Source of the DNA: Martinezella tropici
GTDB lineage: Bacteria > Pseudomonadota > Alphaproteobacteria > Rhizobiales > Rhizobiaceae
NCBI GenBank assembly: GCA_000799755.1
Contig: JUHI01000024.1
Coordinates: 37,561-101,560 of the forward strand
DNA length: 64,000 nucleotides
Direction of reading: 5' to 3'
In this document: positions 28,333 through 36,557 of the stretch, in pieces
Layout of the letters: each line of letters opens with the position of its first letter
Position numbering within the stretch: the stretch's first letter is position 1
Translations under genes and position numbers: made by a program
The notes under the pieces: generated by a model
Told to the model about the DNA's origin: nothing
Databases searched by the model: none
What the model saw: the letters and a program-made list of their open reading frames with translations, nothing else

Positions 28333-29430
28333 ATGAACGACATGAGCCCCAGCCCCATACGAAAGATCATCCATGTGGACATGGATGCGTTCTATGCTTC
28401 GGTCGAGCAGCGGGACAATCCCGAACTGCGGGGCAAGCCGCTTGCCGTCGGTGGGTCTGCGGCACGCGGCGTGGTCGCGGCGGCAAGTTATGAAGCCCGC
28501 GCCTTCGGCGTTCACTCGGCGATGCCATCGGTCACGGCAAAGCGGAAATGCCCCGACCTGATTTTCGTGCCGCCGCGCTTCGACGTCTACCGGGCTGTAT
28601 CGCAGCAGATCCGGGAGATCTTCGCCGAATATACTTCGATGATCGAGCCACTATCGCTGGACGAAGCCTATCTCGATGTCACCCAGAATCTGAAGGGCAT
28701 GGAGATCGCCACCGAGATCGCTTTGGAGATCCGAACCAAGATCAGGCAGGTCACCGGGCTCAATGCTTCGGCTGGCATTTCCTATAACAAGTTCCTCGCC
28801 AAGATGGCGAGCGACCTGAACAAGCCGAATGGCCAGGCGGTCATCACGCCGAAGAATGGGCCGGCCTTCGTCGAAACGCTTCCCGTCAAGAAGTTCCATG
28901 GCGTCGGGCCCGCGACCGCCGAGCGCATGCACAAATACGGGATCGAAACCGGGCTTGATCTGAAATCTAAGTCCCTCGCCTTCCTGCAGGAGCATTTCGG
29001 AAAGGCAGGGCCTTACTTCTACGGCATCGCCCGCGGTATCGACGAGCGCCAGGTAAAACCCGACAGGGTTCGCAAATCCATAGGCGCGGAAGATACATTC
29101 ACGCAGGACATAGACGACCTCGAACTGGCGACGGCGGAGCTGCGGCCACTCGCGCAGAAAGTCTGGCGCTACTGCGAGACCGGCGGCATCAGCGCCAAGA
29201 CGGTGACCGTGAAGATCAAATACTCCGACTTTACCCAGGCAACACGCAGCCGGACAAGTGCCCATCCGGTCGCCGACGCAAGCGATGTTCTCGCAATAGC
29301 ATCCGCGCTTCTAGCAACCGTCCATCCATTTGTGCGGCCTATCCGGCTGCTTGGTATCACGCTCTCGTCTCTGACGAACGAAGATGCCGATAATGGTCAG
29401 CCGCAGTCCCAGCTCGACCTGGGTATTTGA
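28333..29430 (+). CDS. dinB: DNA polymerase IV (Y-family translesion polymerase)
   Basis: A 365-residue Y-family polymerase able to copy damaged templates with low fidelity. Catalytic acidic motifs are visible: HVDMDAFYASVEQRDNPELRG near the N terminus and PLSLDEAYLDVT about 100 residues on. The little-finger domain follows in the last 120 residues. The C-terminal sliding clamp motif may be QSQLDLGI at the very end. The exact start is uncertain; ATGs at 28318, 28333 and 28342 are in frame and none has a good ribosome site. I looked for the alphaproteobacterial LexA box (GAAC-N7-GTTC) upstream and did not find one. Confidence 0.92.
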   Translation: MNDMSPSPIRKIIHVDMDAFYASVEQRDNPELRGKPLAVGGSAARGVVAAASYEARAFGVHSAMPSVTAKRKCPDLIFVPPRFDVYRAVSQQIREIFAEYTSMIEPLSLDEAYLDVTQNLKGMEIATEIALEIRTKIRQVTGLNASAGISYNKFLAKMASDLNKPNGQAVITPKNGPAFVETLPVKKFHGVGPATAERMHKYGIETGLDLKSKSLAFLQEHFGKAGPYFYGIARGIDERQVKPDRVRKSIGAEDTFTQDIDDLELATAELRPLAQKVWRYCETGGISAKTVTVKIKYSDFTQATRSRTSAHPVADASDVLAIASALLATVHPFVRPIRLLGITLSSLTNEDADNGQPQSQLDLGI

Positions 29431-29512
29431 GAAGGCCGACCTCCCTCCGATCGATCACGATAACGACCCTGATCTCTCTACCCTGGGCGAACGAGAATGC
29501 TAGACCTTTTCC

Positions 29513-31363
29513 TTAGCCGAAGGTAAAGGCATAAGCCTCGGCGCCTGGATCGAGGAACTTGATCTCGAATGTGTGATCCGACACCGGGCCGCTCGCACGC
29601 ACGAGCTGATAGAGCCTTTGCCCCGTCACCACCCCACTACCGTCTGCGTCGGTATCGACGCCGTGGCTGTCGCCGGGCGGCTTGCCATCGACGGTGATCT
29701 GGAAGCGAACGGGTTTTCCGTCCGCCGATGGCCCAAGCACCAGATGCAGGTCGCGGGCATGGAAGCGATAATAGAGCCGACTATCGGCAGCGTTCGAAGT
29801 CGCTTCCTGCGGGCCGACGGTCCAGTTACCGGCAAGACCCCATTCGTTGAGTTTCGGCATTGCCGCGACATAGTCGTGAGCGGCGTCGTTCACGGTGCCG
29901 GCATCATCCGCAAAATTCTGCGAGCGCAGATAACCGACATAGGTTTCCGGCGATTGTACATCGGCCTCGTTGGAGGCGGCCTCCGCGCCCGTCGCCTTCA
30001 CGGCCACGATGTCGCTCGCGACATTGCTCTTACCCGCTTCGGCGAGCAGTTGCTGGATCACCCTTTCGGACTGATCGTAATCGCCTTCGCCGAAATGATG
30101 GTGGCGCACCTGCCCCTGCGCATCGATGAAATAATGGGCGGGCCAATATTCATTGTCGAAGGCGCGCCAGATCGCATAGTTGTTGTCAATCGCAACCGGG
30201 TAGGTAATGCCGAGATCGGCGATTGCCTTTTTCACATTGTCGACGTTCTTTTCAAAGGCAAATTCGGGTGCATGCACACCGATGACGACAAGGCCCTGAT
30301 CCCTATATTTCTGCGCCCAAGCTTCGACATAGGGGATGACGCGCAGGCAATTGATGCAGGAATAGGTCCAGAAGTCGACGAGGACGACCTTGCCTTTCAG
30401 GCCGGCCGCCGTAAGCGGCGGCGAATTCAGCCATTGCACCGCACCATTGAGCGAGGGAATGGGCCCTTCGACCGGCAATTGCGCGGCGGCAGGCTTTTGC
30501 GTCATCACCATCGCCATGGAATCGCCACCGGCGGCTCCTTCCGGCTTTGCGCTCATCATCGCCTGGTTTGTCGCGCTCATCATCGCGCCGCCATCATTCT
30601 TCATAACGACCGATGACGGCTTGTTCGGGGCCTGAGCTTTGAAACGGTCGACCAGGTTCTGCTCAAGCGATGCTGTGCTTGCGAGCGACGCCTGCGTCAA
30701 AAGACCTGTATCGAGCCCCATCGCAATCGCGACGACTGCGGCAAGCACGGCAACACCGACGCCGCGGCGCAGCCACTCGCCGATCCCAAGCGATTGCTTC
30801 ATCGCCAGGTAGACGCGGCCGCCGATCAGAAGAGCAAGTGCAAGCGATGTCGCCGCGCCCAGCGCATAGGCGAGCAGCAGCAGCGTCGTGCCGACGCTTG
30901 CGCCCTGCAGCGCCGCCCCCGTCAGGATGAGACCAAGCACGGGGCCGGCACAAGGCGCCCAAAGCAGACCGGTCGCCACACCGAGCAGCAACGACGCGGC
31001 AATCGCCGAGCCGCCGCTCCGGCTTGCGCGGTCGGCCGACTGCGACAACCGCGCGCCAAGTGACACGAGAGGACGTGTCAGACGATCGGAAAGGGACGGA
31101 AAGAGGAGAATGATCCCGAAGAGCGCAAGCAGCGCCATCGCGGCGTAGCGCCCATATTCGTTGGCCGCAACAGCCCAGCCGCCGCCGAAGGCGGCAAGCG
31201 TTGCAACGGCGGCAAAGGTCGCCGCCATGCCGATCAGCATCGGCAACGTGCTGCGCAGGAAGGGCTGGCCCGCGCGTGCGAAGACGAATGGCAGGACGGG
31301 CAGGATGCAGGGGCTGACGATCGTCAGAACGCCGCCAAGATAGGCAAGAATAAACAGAAGCAT
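29513..31363 (-). CDS. DipZ-type cytochrome c biogenesis / thioredoxin fusion protein
   Basis: A 616-residue inner-membrane protein. The N-terminal part (about 1-225) is a CcdA/DsbD-like transmembrane domain with the VSPCILPVLP and LWAPCAGPVLG cysteines that pass electrons through the membrane. A periplasmic TlpA/redoxin domain follows (about 300-430) with the CxxC site in FWTYSCINCLRVIPYVEAW. The last 150 residues form the DipZ-type C-terminal beta domain (YFRFHARDLHLVLG-like). This is the architecture of mycobacterial DipZ. It should carry reducing power from the cytoplasm to periplasmic thiol partners. It lies 18 bp downstream of the exported MsrB gene, which is the obvious client. Confidence 0.88.
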   Translation of the reverse strand: MLLFILAYLGGVLTIVSPCILPVLPFVFARAGQPFLRSTLPMLIGMAATFAAVATLAAFGGGWAVAANEYGRYAAMALLALFGIILLFPSLSDRLTRPLVSLGARLSQSADRASRSGGSAIAASLLLGVATGLLWAPCAGPVLGLILTGAALQGASVGTTLLLLAYALGAATSLALALLIGGRVYLAMKQSLGIGEWLRRGVGVAVLAAVVAIAMGLDTGLLTQASLASTASLEQNLVDRFKAQAPNKPSSVVMKNDGGAMMSATNQAMMSAKPEGAAGGDSMAMVMTQKPAAAQLPVEGPIPSLNGAVQWLNSPPLTAAGLKGKVVLVDFWTYSCINCLRVIPYVEAWAQKYRDQGLVVIGVHAPEFAFEKNVDNVKKAIADLGITYPVAIDNNYAIWRAFDNEYWPAHYFIDAQGQVRHHHFGEGDYDQSERVIQQLLAEAGKSNVASDIVAVKATGAEAASNEADVQSPETYVGYLRSQNFADDAGTVNDAAHDYVAAMPKLNEWGLAGNWTVGPQEATSNAADSRLYYRFHARDLHLVLGPSADGKPVRFQITVDGKPPGDSHGVDTDADGSGVVTGQRLYQLVRASGPVSDHTFEIKFLDPGAEAYAFTFG

Positions 31364-31381
31364 CGGTCGGTCTCTGATCGC

Positions 31382-31870
31382 TTAGGCCGCAGCCCTATGG
31401 AATGTCATGGCGACGCCGTTCATGCAGTAGCGAAGGCCGGTCGGCTTCGGCCCATCGTTGAAGACATGCCCGAGATGGCCGCCGCAGCGAGTGCAATGCA
31501 CTTCGTCGCGCACCATGCCGAAGGACGTATCGCGTGATGTCGCCACGGCGCCGTCGAGCGGCGCCCAGAAGCTCGGCCAGCCGGTGCCACTATCGAATTT
31601 CGTGGTCGAGGAAAAGGCGTCCTGATCGCAGCCGGCGCAGGCGAAATTGCCCTTGCCGTGTTCGTTCAGCAGCGGGCTGGTAAAGGGGCGTTCGGTCCCC
31701 TCATCTCTCAAGATGGCATATTGATCCGCTGTCAGGATCTTCTGCCATTCCTTATCGGTGTGGGAAACCGGGAAATTCATGGCGGTTTTGGCCGCGGCCG
31801 AGCCGTAGCCCAATTTAAGGCCAATGGCGCCAAGAACCGTTGCCAGAAGTATCCGTCGTCTGTTCAGCAT
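31382..31870 (-). CDS. msrB: Exported peptide-methionine (R)-S-oxide reductase
   Basis: A 162-residue MsrB with an N-terminal export signal (MLNRRRILLATVLGAIGLKL) that has a Tat-like arginine pair. The catalytic domain shows the two zinc knuckles (CAGC and CTRC), GTGWPSFWAPL, and the catalytic cysteine in RYCMNGVAMTFH, where most relatives read RYCINS. It repairs oxidised methionine residues, here in the periplasm. ATG 31870 is chosen because AAGGAGAAAGG lies just before it; the longer in-frame start at 31915 would bury the signal. The dipZ gene follows after 18 bp and would regenerate its thiols. Confidence 0.9.
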   Translation of the reverse strand: MLNRRRILLATVLGAIGLKLGYGSAAAKTAMNFPVSHTDKEWQKILTADQYAILRDEGTERPFTSPLLNEHGKGNFACAGCDQDAFSSTTKFDSGTGWPSFWAPLDGAVATSRDTSFGMVRDEVHCTRCGGHLGHVFNDGPKPTGLRYCMNGVAMTFHRAAA

Positions 31871-32023
31871 CGCACCTTTCTCCTTCGACGGACAAGCCGC
31901 CAGCTTACAGGGCAATTATCCGCAATCGGCAGCGCCGCAGCGTGTCCTGTCACCATGGATTACGGAAGAGGGGGCCAGCTTGTTACACACATGCCGGTGA
32001 AGACACCGAAACGTGATCGACCC

Positions 32024-33241
32024 TCACTCCGCCGCCAAAGGCTCGGCAATCACGGCAGCGAAACTCGCAAGGCTTGCAGATCGCAGCGGCAGATATGGCT
32101 TGTCGCTCTCGCGGCAGAGCCGCTTCACCATGTCGGCGGCCGAATGGCTGATGCAGTCGACCGGGAAAACCGCCGATGACGCCCGCCCGACCATGGCAGG
32201 CAACAAGGAGAGATTATCTTCCACGCCGCCATCGTGAAACAGCAACTCGATGTTCCGGCTTTCAGCGAGCTTCCGCAGGCGATCGAAAAGGTTCGGTCGG
32301 CCGCCGACATAGAGCAGCGTCTCTTGCCCATGCTCGCCCGCGGCGGTGCCGGGTTCAGCGGCCATAGCGATGGTCACCTCCAGCAGATCCAGTTCGCGCT
32401 TCAGCGCCAGGTTCTCCTCTGTGAGGACGGAGACCAGCGAGAGGGCCTTTGTAAGCTTCGTCTCGGCGAGTGCGAGGCGTTTCTCGTATCCCTCCGCGCG
32501 CTCCCCGGCTGCTTGCAGCTTTTCCGACAGCCTCGTCTCTTGCCGCTGATCCACCATCGCCGGCGCCGTTTCGCCGGCGGCGGCCTGCGCACGCCGCAGG
32601 TTTTCCTCCAGCTCTTCCATGCGCCTTTGCAAGATGACATTGTCTTGAGCAGCCGCTTGCAGGCGCGCCTCCTGCCGGGCGATCTTGTCGTCCCTCGCCT
32701 CGACATCCAGTTGCAGTCTGCGCAGACGCGCGAGATCGAGCCGGCTGGAGCTGCCGACGAGATGCGACAGCATGTGCACTTCGCCGAAAATATCGTTCAT
32801 CAGCGGACGATCGCTGGCCGGATGGCTCATGACGGCCCAATAGGCGCCCGATATATCGCCGTCATCGACGGCCTTGTCCCACTGGACCTTGATCTCGGCC
32901 GGCGTCGAAAGCTTTGAAAAATGCTTGAGAATGCGCTCATGACGGCGGTCGAGCGCCTTGTTCAGCAGCTTGGCCGCGATATCGCGCTGGCCGGCGGCAC
33001 GAACGCCGCGGCTGTGCAGAACGTGATCCGTCGCCGTCTTCGTATCGATATCGCCGACTTTCGTCAGCACCTGCCGCAGCTCCACCGTCGTCAGGCATGT
33101 GCCGACGATGGAGCAATGGAACATCGAAGGCAGTTCCCAGGTTTTCAGGCGCTGAGCCCTGACAGATATTGTGGAGGCAGCCGGATGCTGTTCGACGATC
33201 GGAAGCGCAAAGGGCCGTTTGTGATTGAGGAGAACCGACAT
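32024..33241 (-). CDS. DUF2325 domain protein with central coiled coil
   Basis: A 405-residue cytoplasmic protein. The N-terminal 165 residues are helical with no family I know. A long coiled coil follows (about 168-295; VEARDDKIARQEARLQ and MEELEENLRRAQ are typical heptads). The C-terminal 95 residues match DUF2325: LLYVGGRPNLFDRLRKLAE, ELLFHDGGVEDNLSLLPAM and FPVDCISHSAADMVKRLC. DUF2325 has a Rossmann-like look and no established function. The start is uncertain: ATG 33241 lies 3 bp after a 40-nt palindrome and has no ribosome site; GTG 33265 falls inside that palindrome's loop. The palindrome contains a Mo-box-like core, so the gene is probably regulated by molybdate. Confidence 0.78.
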   Translation of the reverse strand: MSVLLNHKRPFALPIVEQHPAASTISVRAQRLKTWELPSMFHCSIVGTCLTTVELRQVLTKVGDIDTKTATDHVLHSRGVRAAGQRDIAAKLLNKALDRRHERILKHFSKLSTPAEIKVQWDKAVDDGDISGAYWAVMSHPASDRPLMNDIFGEVHMLSHLVGSSSRLDLARLRRLQLDVEARDDKIARQEARLQAAAQDNVILQRRMEELEENLRRAQAAAGETAPAMVDQRQETRLSEKLQAAGERAEGYEKRLALAETKLTKALSLVSVLTEENLALKRELDLLEVTIAMAAEPGTAAGEHGQETLLYVGGRPNLFDRLRKLAESRNIELLFHDGGVEDNLSLLPAMVGRASSAVFPVDCISHSAADMVKRLCRESDKPYLPLRSASLASFAAVIAEPLAAE

Positions 33242-33244
33242 GTC

Positions 33245-33284
33245 CGCACTAGCGTTATATTTCACCGAATATTACGCTAGTGCG
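33245..33284. promoter_or_regulatory. 40-nt palindrome with Mo-box-like core upstream of the DUF2325 gene
   Basis: Arms 33245-33261 (CGCACTAGCGTTATATT) and 33268-33284 pair with one mismatch in 17 around a 6-base spacer; the outer 11 bp (CGCACTAGCGT / ACGCTAGTGCG) are perfect. The inner 24 bp (33253-33276) begin with CGTTATATT and end with AATATTACG, like the ModE operator as I remember it from E. coli modA. It sits at the start of the DUF2325 gene, where a repressor would block transcription. It could alternatively act as an RNA hairpin over the start codon. Confidence 0.65.
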
Positions 33285-33325
33285 TCTTTCGCCATCAGGC
33301 AAGCCCAGCCATCGCGACCAGGCCT

Positions 33326-33970
33326 TCACGGCCAGAGCCGCTCCTTCAGCCACCCGGCCTTTTCCCGCCTGTATCGCAGACGATGGTGGCGCCGCTCGGT
33401 GTCTCCCTGCCAGAATTCGACCTCATGCGGCATGACGATGAAAAGCGCCCAGCCGGTGGCGACGAGATCGGGCTCTTCCTGCAATCGTCGATGCTGCAGG
33501 GCCAACTCATCTTCCAGCTCCTGCGACGAACCAAGGACCTCGCTCTGCCGCCCCGTCAGCGCCACCGCCTTGGCGCCCGACGTCCGCGCACGAAAATCCG
33601 CATAGCGCTCATGGGCTTCGGCCTGAAACGCCATGCCCCGCAGGCGCACCTGCCGCCCGAGTTGCGGCCAATAGAAGGTCAGTGCCACGGAGGGATTGGC
33701 GGCAATCTGCCGGCCCTTCGGCCCCCGACCCGTCGTTGCGAAATGCCAGCCGCGCTGGTCGAGATTCTTCAGGATGAGAACGCGGGCATCCGGCGTGCCA
33801 TCTTCGTCGATCGTGGAGAGCACCATGGCATGCGGTTCCTTGATCCCAGCCTCGATGGCATCGCGCAGCCAGGAGGAAAACAGATCTCGCGGCTCATCCG
33901 GCGTCAGATCCGCTTCGAATGGCGGAAACGGTCCGGCCAGCGATTTCAATATGCGTAGCTCGTCTCTCAC
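33326..33970 (-). CDS. Pyridoxamine 5'-phosphate oxidase (PdxH family)
   Basis: A 214-residue FMN-dependent oxidase that makes pyridoxal 5'-phosphate from PNP or PMP. Family stretches are EPHAMVLSTIDEDGTPDARVLILKNLDQRGWHFAT (split), NPSVALTFYWPQLGRQVRLRG, and the C-terminal VEFWQGDTERRHHRLRYRR with the PLP-binding Arg/His and a terminal ERLWP. Rhizobia usually carry a housekeeping pdxH as well, so this may be a paralogue, or the residues at the PLP site may have drifted. It follows the methyltransferase gene by 10 bp. Confidence 0.88.
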   Translation of the reverse strand: MRDELRILKSLAGPFPPFEADLTPDEPRDLFSSWLRDAIEAGIKEPHAMVLSTIDEDGTPDARVLILKNLDQRGWHFATTGRGPKGRQIAANPSVALTFYWPQLGRQVRLRGMAFQAEAHERYADFRARTSGAKAVALTGRQSEVLGSSQELEDELALQHRRLQEEPDLVATGWALFIVMPHEVEFWQGDTERRHHRLRYRREKAGWLKERLWP

Positions 33971-33980
33971 GGCATACTCC

Positions 33981-34757
33981 TCAAGGTCTGGCGATAATCA
34001 GACGCAGCGAACCCTCGAAGAAGGGTTGCGTGCGAAGGGCGCCATAGCGGCGATCCCAGGAACCATCGGCCAGATCACCACCAAGTTTCGCGACAAATCG
34101 CTCTCCCACGGAAGAATCGACAAAACTCCATGCGGAATTGGCAAGCCGCGCTCCGGGATCGAGCATTCGTTCGGGTCGGCCGTAATAGGCTTCGCCGAAG
34201 CCGTCGACGCAGTTCAGCGGGATCGGCACCGCCTTGATCTCCACATCGCCGCCAAGCGCTTCCGCGATCATATTCATAGCCGGATAACGTCTTGCCTCGA
34301 CGGCGATCATTTCAGGCGCATAGGCGTGCAGCCATGACCGCTCCAGCAGATCCGGATCGCAGCTGAGCACAAGGACCGGGCCACGCGTGACGCGGCGCAT
34401 CTCGCCAAGCCCCTGCTTCAAATCCGACCATTGATGTACGGTGAAAGTCGCCATTGCGGCATCGAAGTTCCGGTCTGCGAAGGGCAGGTGTTCGGCGGTG
34501 CCGTCGATCGCGACGGGAAGATGCGCGGGCCGCTGGGCACGCATCGAGTCGGAAGGCTCGACAGCCGTCACCTGACGATCGATCGGTTCATAGGAGCCGG
34601 CGCCGGCGCCGACGTTCAACACGGTCCTGGCATCGCCGAGCGCGGCGCGGATGAACTCGGCAATGTGCGGGTCCGGCTGACGATAGCTGGTGTAGCCCGA
34701 TCCGATCACCCCGTAGTTCGCGTCGCCTGCACTGCCGTCCTGATGTCTATTCTGCAT
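33981..34757 (-). CDS. Class I SAM-dependent methyltransferase
   Basis: A 258-residue soluble methyltransferase. Motif I is VLNVGAGAGSYEPIDRQVTAVEPS, motif IV is AAMATFTVHQWSDLKQGLGEMRRVTRGPVLVLSCDP (split here from about residue 100). This is the UbiE/COQ5-like Methyltransf_11 type. The substrate is not deducible. It is first in a two-gene operon with the PdxH-like gene and divergent from a LysR gene across 166 bp, which may regulate it. Confidence 0.85.
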   Translation of the reverse strand: MQNRHQDGSAGDANYGVIGSGYTSYRQPDPHIAEFIRAALGDARTVLNVGAGAGSYEPIDRQVTAVEPSDSMRAQRPAHLPVAIDGTAEHLPFADRNFDAAMATFTVHQWSDLKQGLGEMRRVTRGPVLVLSCDPDLLERSWLHAYAPEMIAVEARRYPAMNMIAEALGGDVEIKAVPIPLNCVDGFGEAYYGRPERMLDPGARLANSAWSFVDSSVGERFVAKLGGDLADGSWDRRYGALRTQPFFEGSLRLIIARP

Positions 34758-34923
34758 GTCCTGTCTCCTTGGTATTTACGGACAAAGCTTCGCCAAGTGC
34801 GAAAATGCCATTGCATCGCCGCATCTTTGTTCGTTGCTCGCATTGTCCATTCGTCTCGGCGGCAAAAAACACGCTATTCCCTCGGAAGAAAAACGATATG
34901 TTCGAACAGTCAATGTTCGGAAA
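34758..34923. promoter_or_regulatory. Divergent methyltransferase / LysR promoter region
   Basis: 166 bp, AT-rich near 34860-34915 (AAAAAACACG and AAAAACGATATGTTCG). The repeated GTTCG-like words around 34905-34920 (TATGTTCGAACAGTCAATG) include TGTTCGAACA, a 10-bp perfect palindrome at 34898-34907 or so, a possible regulator site. Confidence 0.4.
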
Positions 34924-35820
34924 ATGCACATGGCTAGGCGAATACCCTCACTGAACGCATTGCGCGCCTTCGAGGCAGCAGGCAGGCTCGGCCGCATGAC
35001 GCTTGCCGCCGACGAACTCAATGTGACGCACAGCGCCGTCAGCCGGCAAATCCAGCATCTCGAAGAGGTCCTTGGCGTTCCCCTCTTCGAGGGACCGAAG
35101 AACCGGCTGAGGCTCACCGAAGGCGGTTCGACCCTCTTGTCGGGATTGACGGCCGCATTCGACCAGATGGATCTGTCGGTGCGTGCCGTTGCCGACACCG
35201 AAGACGGTCAGCTCGACGTCTCCTGTCCCGGCACGTTTACGATGCGCTGGCTCATTCCTCGCCTCTATCGGTTTCAGGCGAAATATCCCGCCATAGAAGT
35301 GCGCCTGTCAGCCTCATCAAAGCCGGTCGATTTCAGCCGTGACGGGTTCGATGTGGCGATCCGGGTCGGCACAGCGCCGTGGCCCTCAGGCGCCGATGTG
35401 ATCCCCCTGTTTCCGGAACAGACCGGCGCGGTGCTCGCGCCGTCGCTTTTTGCCACGTCGACGCCCGAGTTCGACGGCCTGCCGCAGCTTCATACGCGTA
35501 CAAGGCTGCGAGCCTGGGGTGACTGGCTCGCCCGCTCTCAGCGATCCGTGGCGATCGGCCCGCGCGTCGAATACGAGCATTTCTATTTCATGCTGGAAGC
35601 CGCGAGCGCCGGGCTTGGCGTCTGCGTCGCCCCGTGGCCCTATGTCAGCGACGACATCCGCTTCGGCCGGCTGATAGCACCCTATGGCTTCCTGGAAAGC
35701 GGCCACGAATATGTGGCGCTGCGCCGCGCCCGCCGGAACAGAAAATCCGTACTCTTCTGCGAATGGCTGCATGAGGAAGCCGAGGCCTATGCTCGCTCCA
35801 ACGCACCTCCGAGGAGATGA
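34924..35820 (+). CDS. LysR family transcriptional regulator (GcvA-like)
   Basis: A 298-residue LysR regulator. The helix-turn-helix is in ARRIPSLNALRAFEAAGRLG then MTLAADELNVTHSAVSRQIQHLEEVLG; the SLNALRAFEAAGR start and the LSASSKPVDFSRDGFDVAIRVG stretch are typical of the GcvA/AmpR branch. ATG 34924 (or 34930) is chosen because the reading frame further upstream overlaps the divergent methyltransferase promoter and has no family sequence. Its target may be the divergent methyltransferase-pdxH pair; the mol operon downstream is convergent. Confidence 0.9.
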   Translation: MHMARRIPSLNALRAFEAAGRLGRMTLAADELNVTHSAVSRQIQHLEEVLGVPLFEGPKNRLRLTEGGSTLLSGLTAAFDQMDLSVRAVADTEDGQLDVSCPGTFTMRWLIPRLYRFQAKYPAIEVRLSASSKPVDFSRDGFDVAIRVGTAPWPSGADVIPLFPEQTGAVLAPSLFATSTPEFDGLPQLHTRTRLRAWGDWLARSQRSVAIGPRVEYEHFYFMLEAASAGLGVCVAPWPYVSDDIRFGRLIAPYGFLESGHEYVALRRARRNRKSVLFCEWLHEEAEAYARSNAPPRR

Positions 35821-35825
35821 TGTCG

Positions 35826-36557
35826 TCAGCCGATGGCAGAAAAGCCGGCTTCGCTCAGGATTTTCTGCCCGGTCGGCGACAATAAAAAATCGCGCAGCTC
35901 TCTGGTTTCGGCATCCGCATCCATGCGAATGACCATGCCGTATTCGATCAGCGGCTGAAATTCGTCGGGGATATCGACAATGTTGAAAGCCGGATCACCC
36001 GCCAGAAGGCGTGCATTCGAAGAATAGCTCATCATGAGATCGACCACGCCATCGGTGACCAGGTAGGCAGCGCCCTTGCCCGGCGGCGTCGGCGGCGAAT
36101 TGCGCCCGCCCACCAATTGCCGAGAGCGGGACCGGATCGCCTCCCCTCTCCCCGGATGCCGGGCTTCGATGAGGTCGAAGGCCTCGAAAGCATAGTCACC
36201 GCCCGGATCATCGCCCGGTGTCGACGTGCCGATCCTCACGGCGGGATCTGACAGCACCGCGAGAAAATTCTCCGTCGTCAGGCCAAGCTCGGCACGCGAG
36301 AGCACACAGAGCCGATTGCGGGCAAAGCAGACCGCGTCTTGCGCAAGACCCATCGAAACAAGCCGCCGCGGATGCGCCATGTTAGCGGACGCAAAGAGAT
36401 CGAAGCTGGTGCCCGCCTCGATCGTTTCCCGCAACAGGCCGGCAGGCCCGAGCGTCAGCGAAATGCCAATGCCGAATTCATAACCAAACGCGCCGATAAT
36501 CGCCGGAAACGCATGGCGTAGGCTGCCGGCGGACAAGACTTGAACTGCATTGCTCAC
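35826..36557 (-). CDS. ModA-like solute-binding protein without signal peptide
   Basis: A 243-residue protein resembling molybdate/tungstate/sulfate-type periplasmic binding proteins: it opens with VQVLSAGSLRHAFPAIIGAF, then FDLFASANMAHPRRLVSMG and ends LLSPTGQKILSEAGFSAIG. The anion-binding Ser residues (LSAGS; ASANM) appear intact. No signal peptide precedes it: the GTG start at 36557 overlaps the ATPase stop (GTGA), and the frame upstream belongs to the ATPase gene. So it is predicted to stay in the cytoplasm, which is odd for this family. It is the last gene of the mol operon. It might buffer, sense or hand over molybdate or tungstate inside the cell. Confidence 0.8.
   Translation of the reverse strand: MSNAVQVLSAGSLRHAFPAIIGAFGYEFGIGISLTLGPAGLLRETIEAGTSFDLFASANMAHPRRLVSMGLAQDAVCFARNRLCVLSRAELGLTTENFLAVLSDPAVRIGTSTPGDDPGGDYAFEAFDLIEARHPGRGEAIRSRSRQLVGGRNSPPTPPGKGAAYLVTDGVVDLMMSYSSNARLLAGDPAFNIVDIPDEFQPLIEYGMVIRMDADAETRELRDFLLSPTGQKILSEAGFSAIG

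Noticed and set aside
28113..28382. Upstream extension of the zinc-ribbon protein to 149 codons
   Set aside because: The extension overlaps the dinB start on the other strand and has no coding character; ATG 28112 has a ribosome site.
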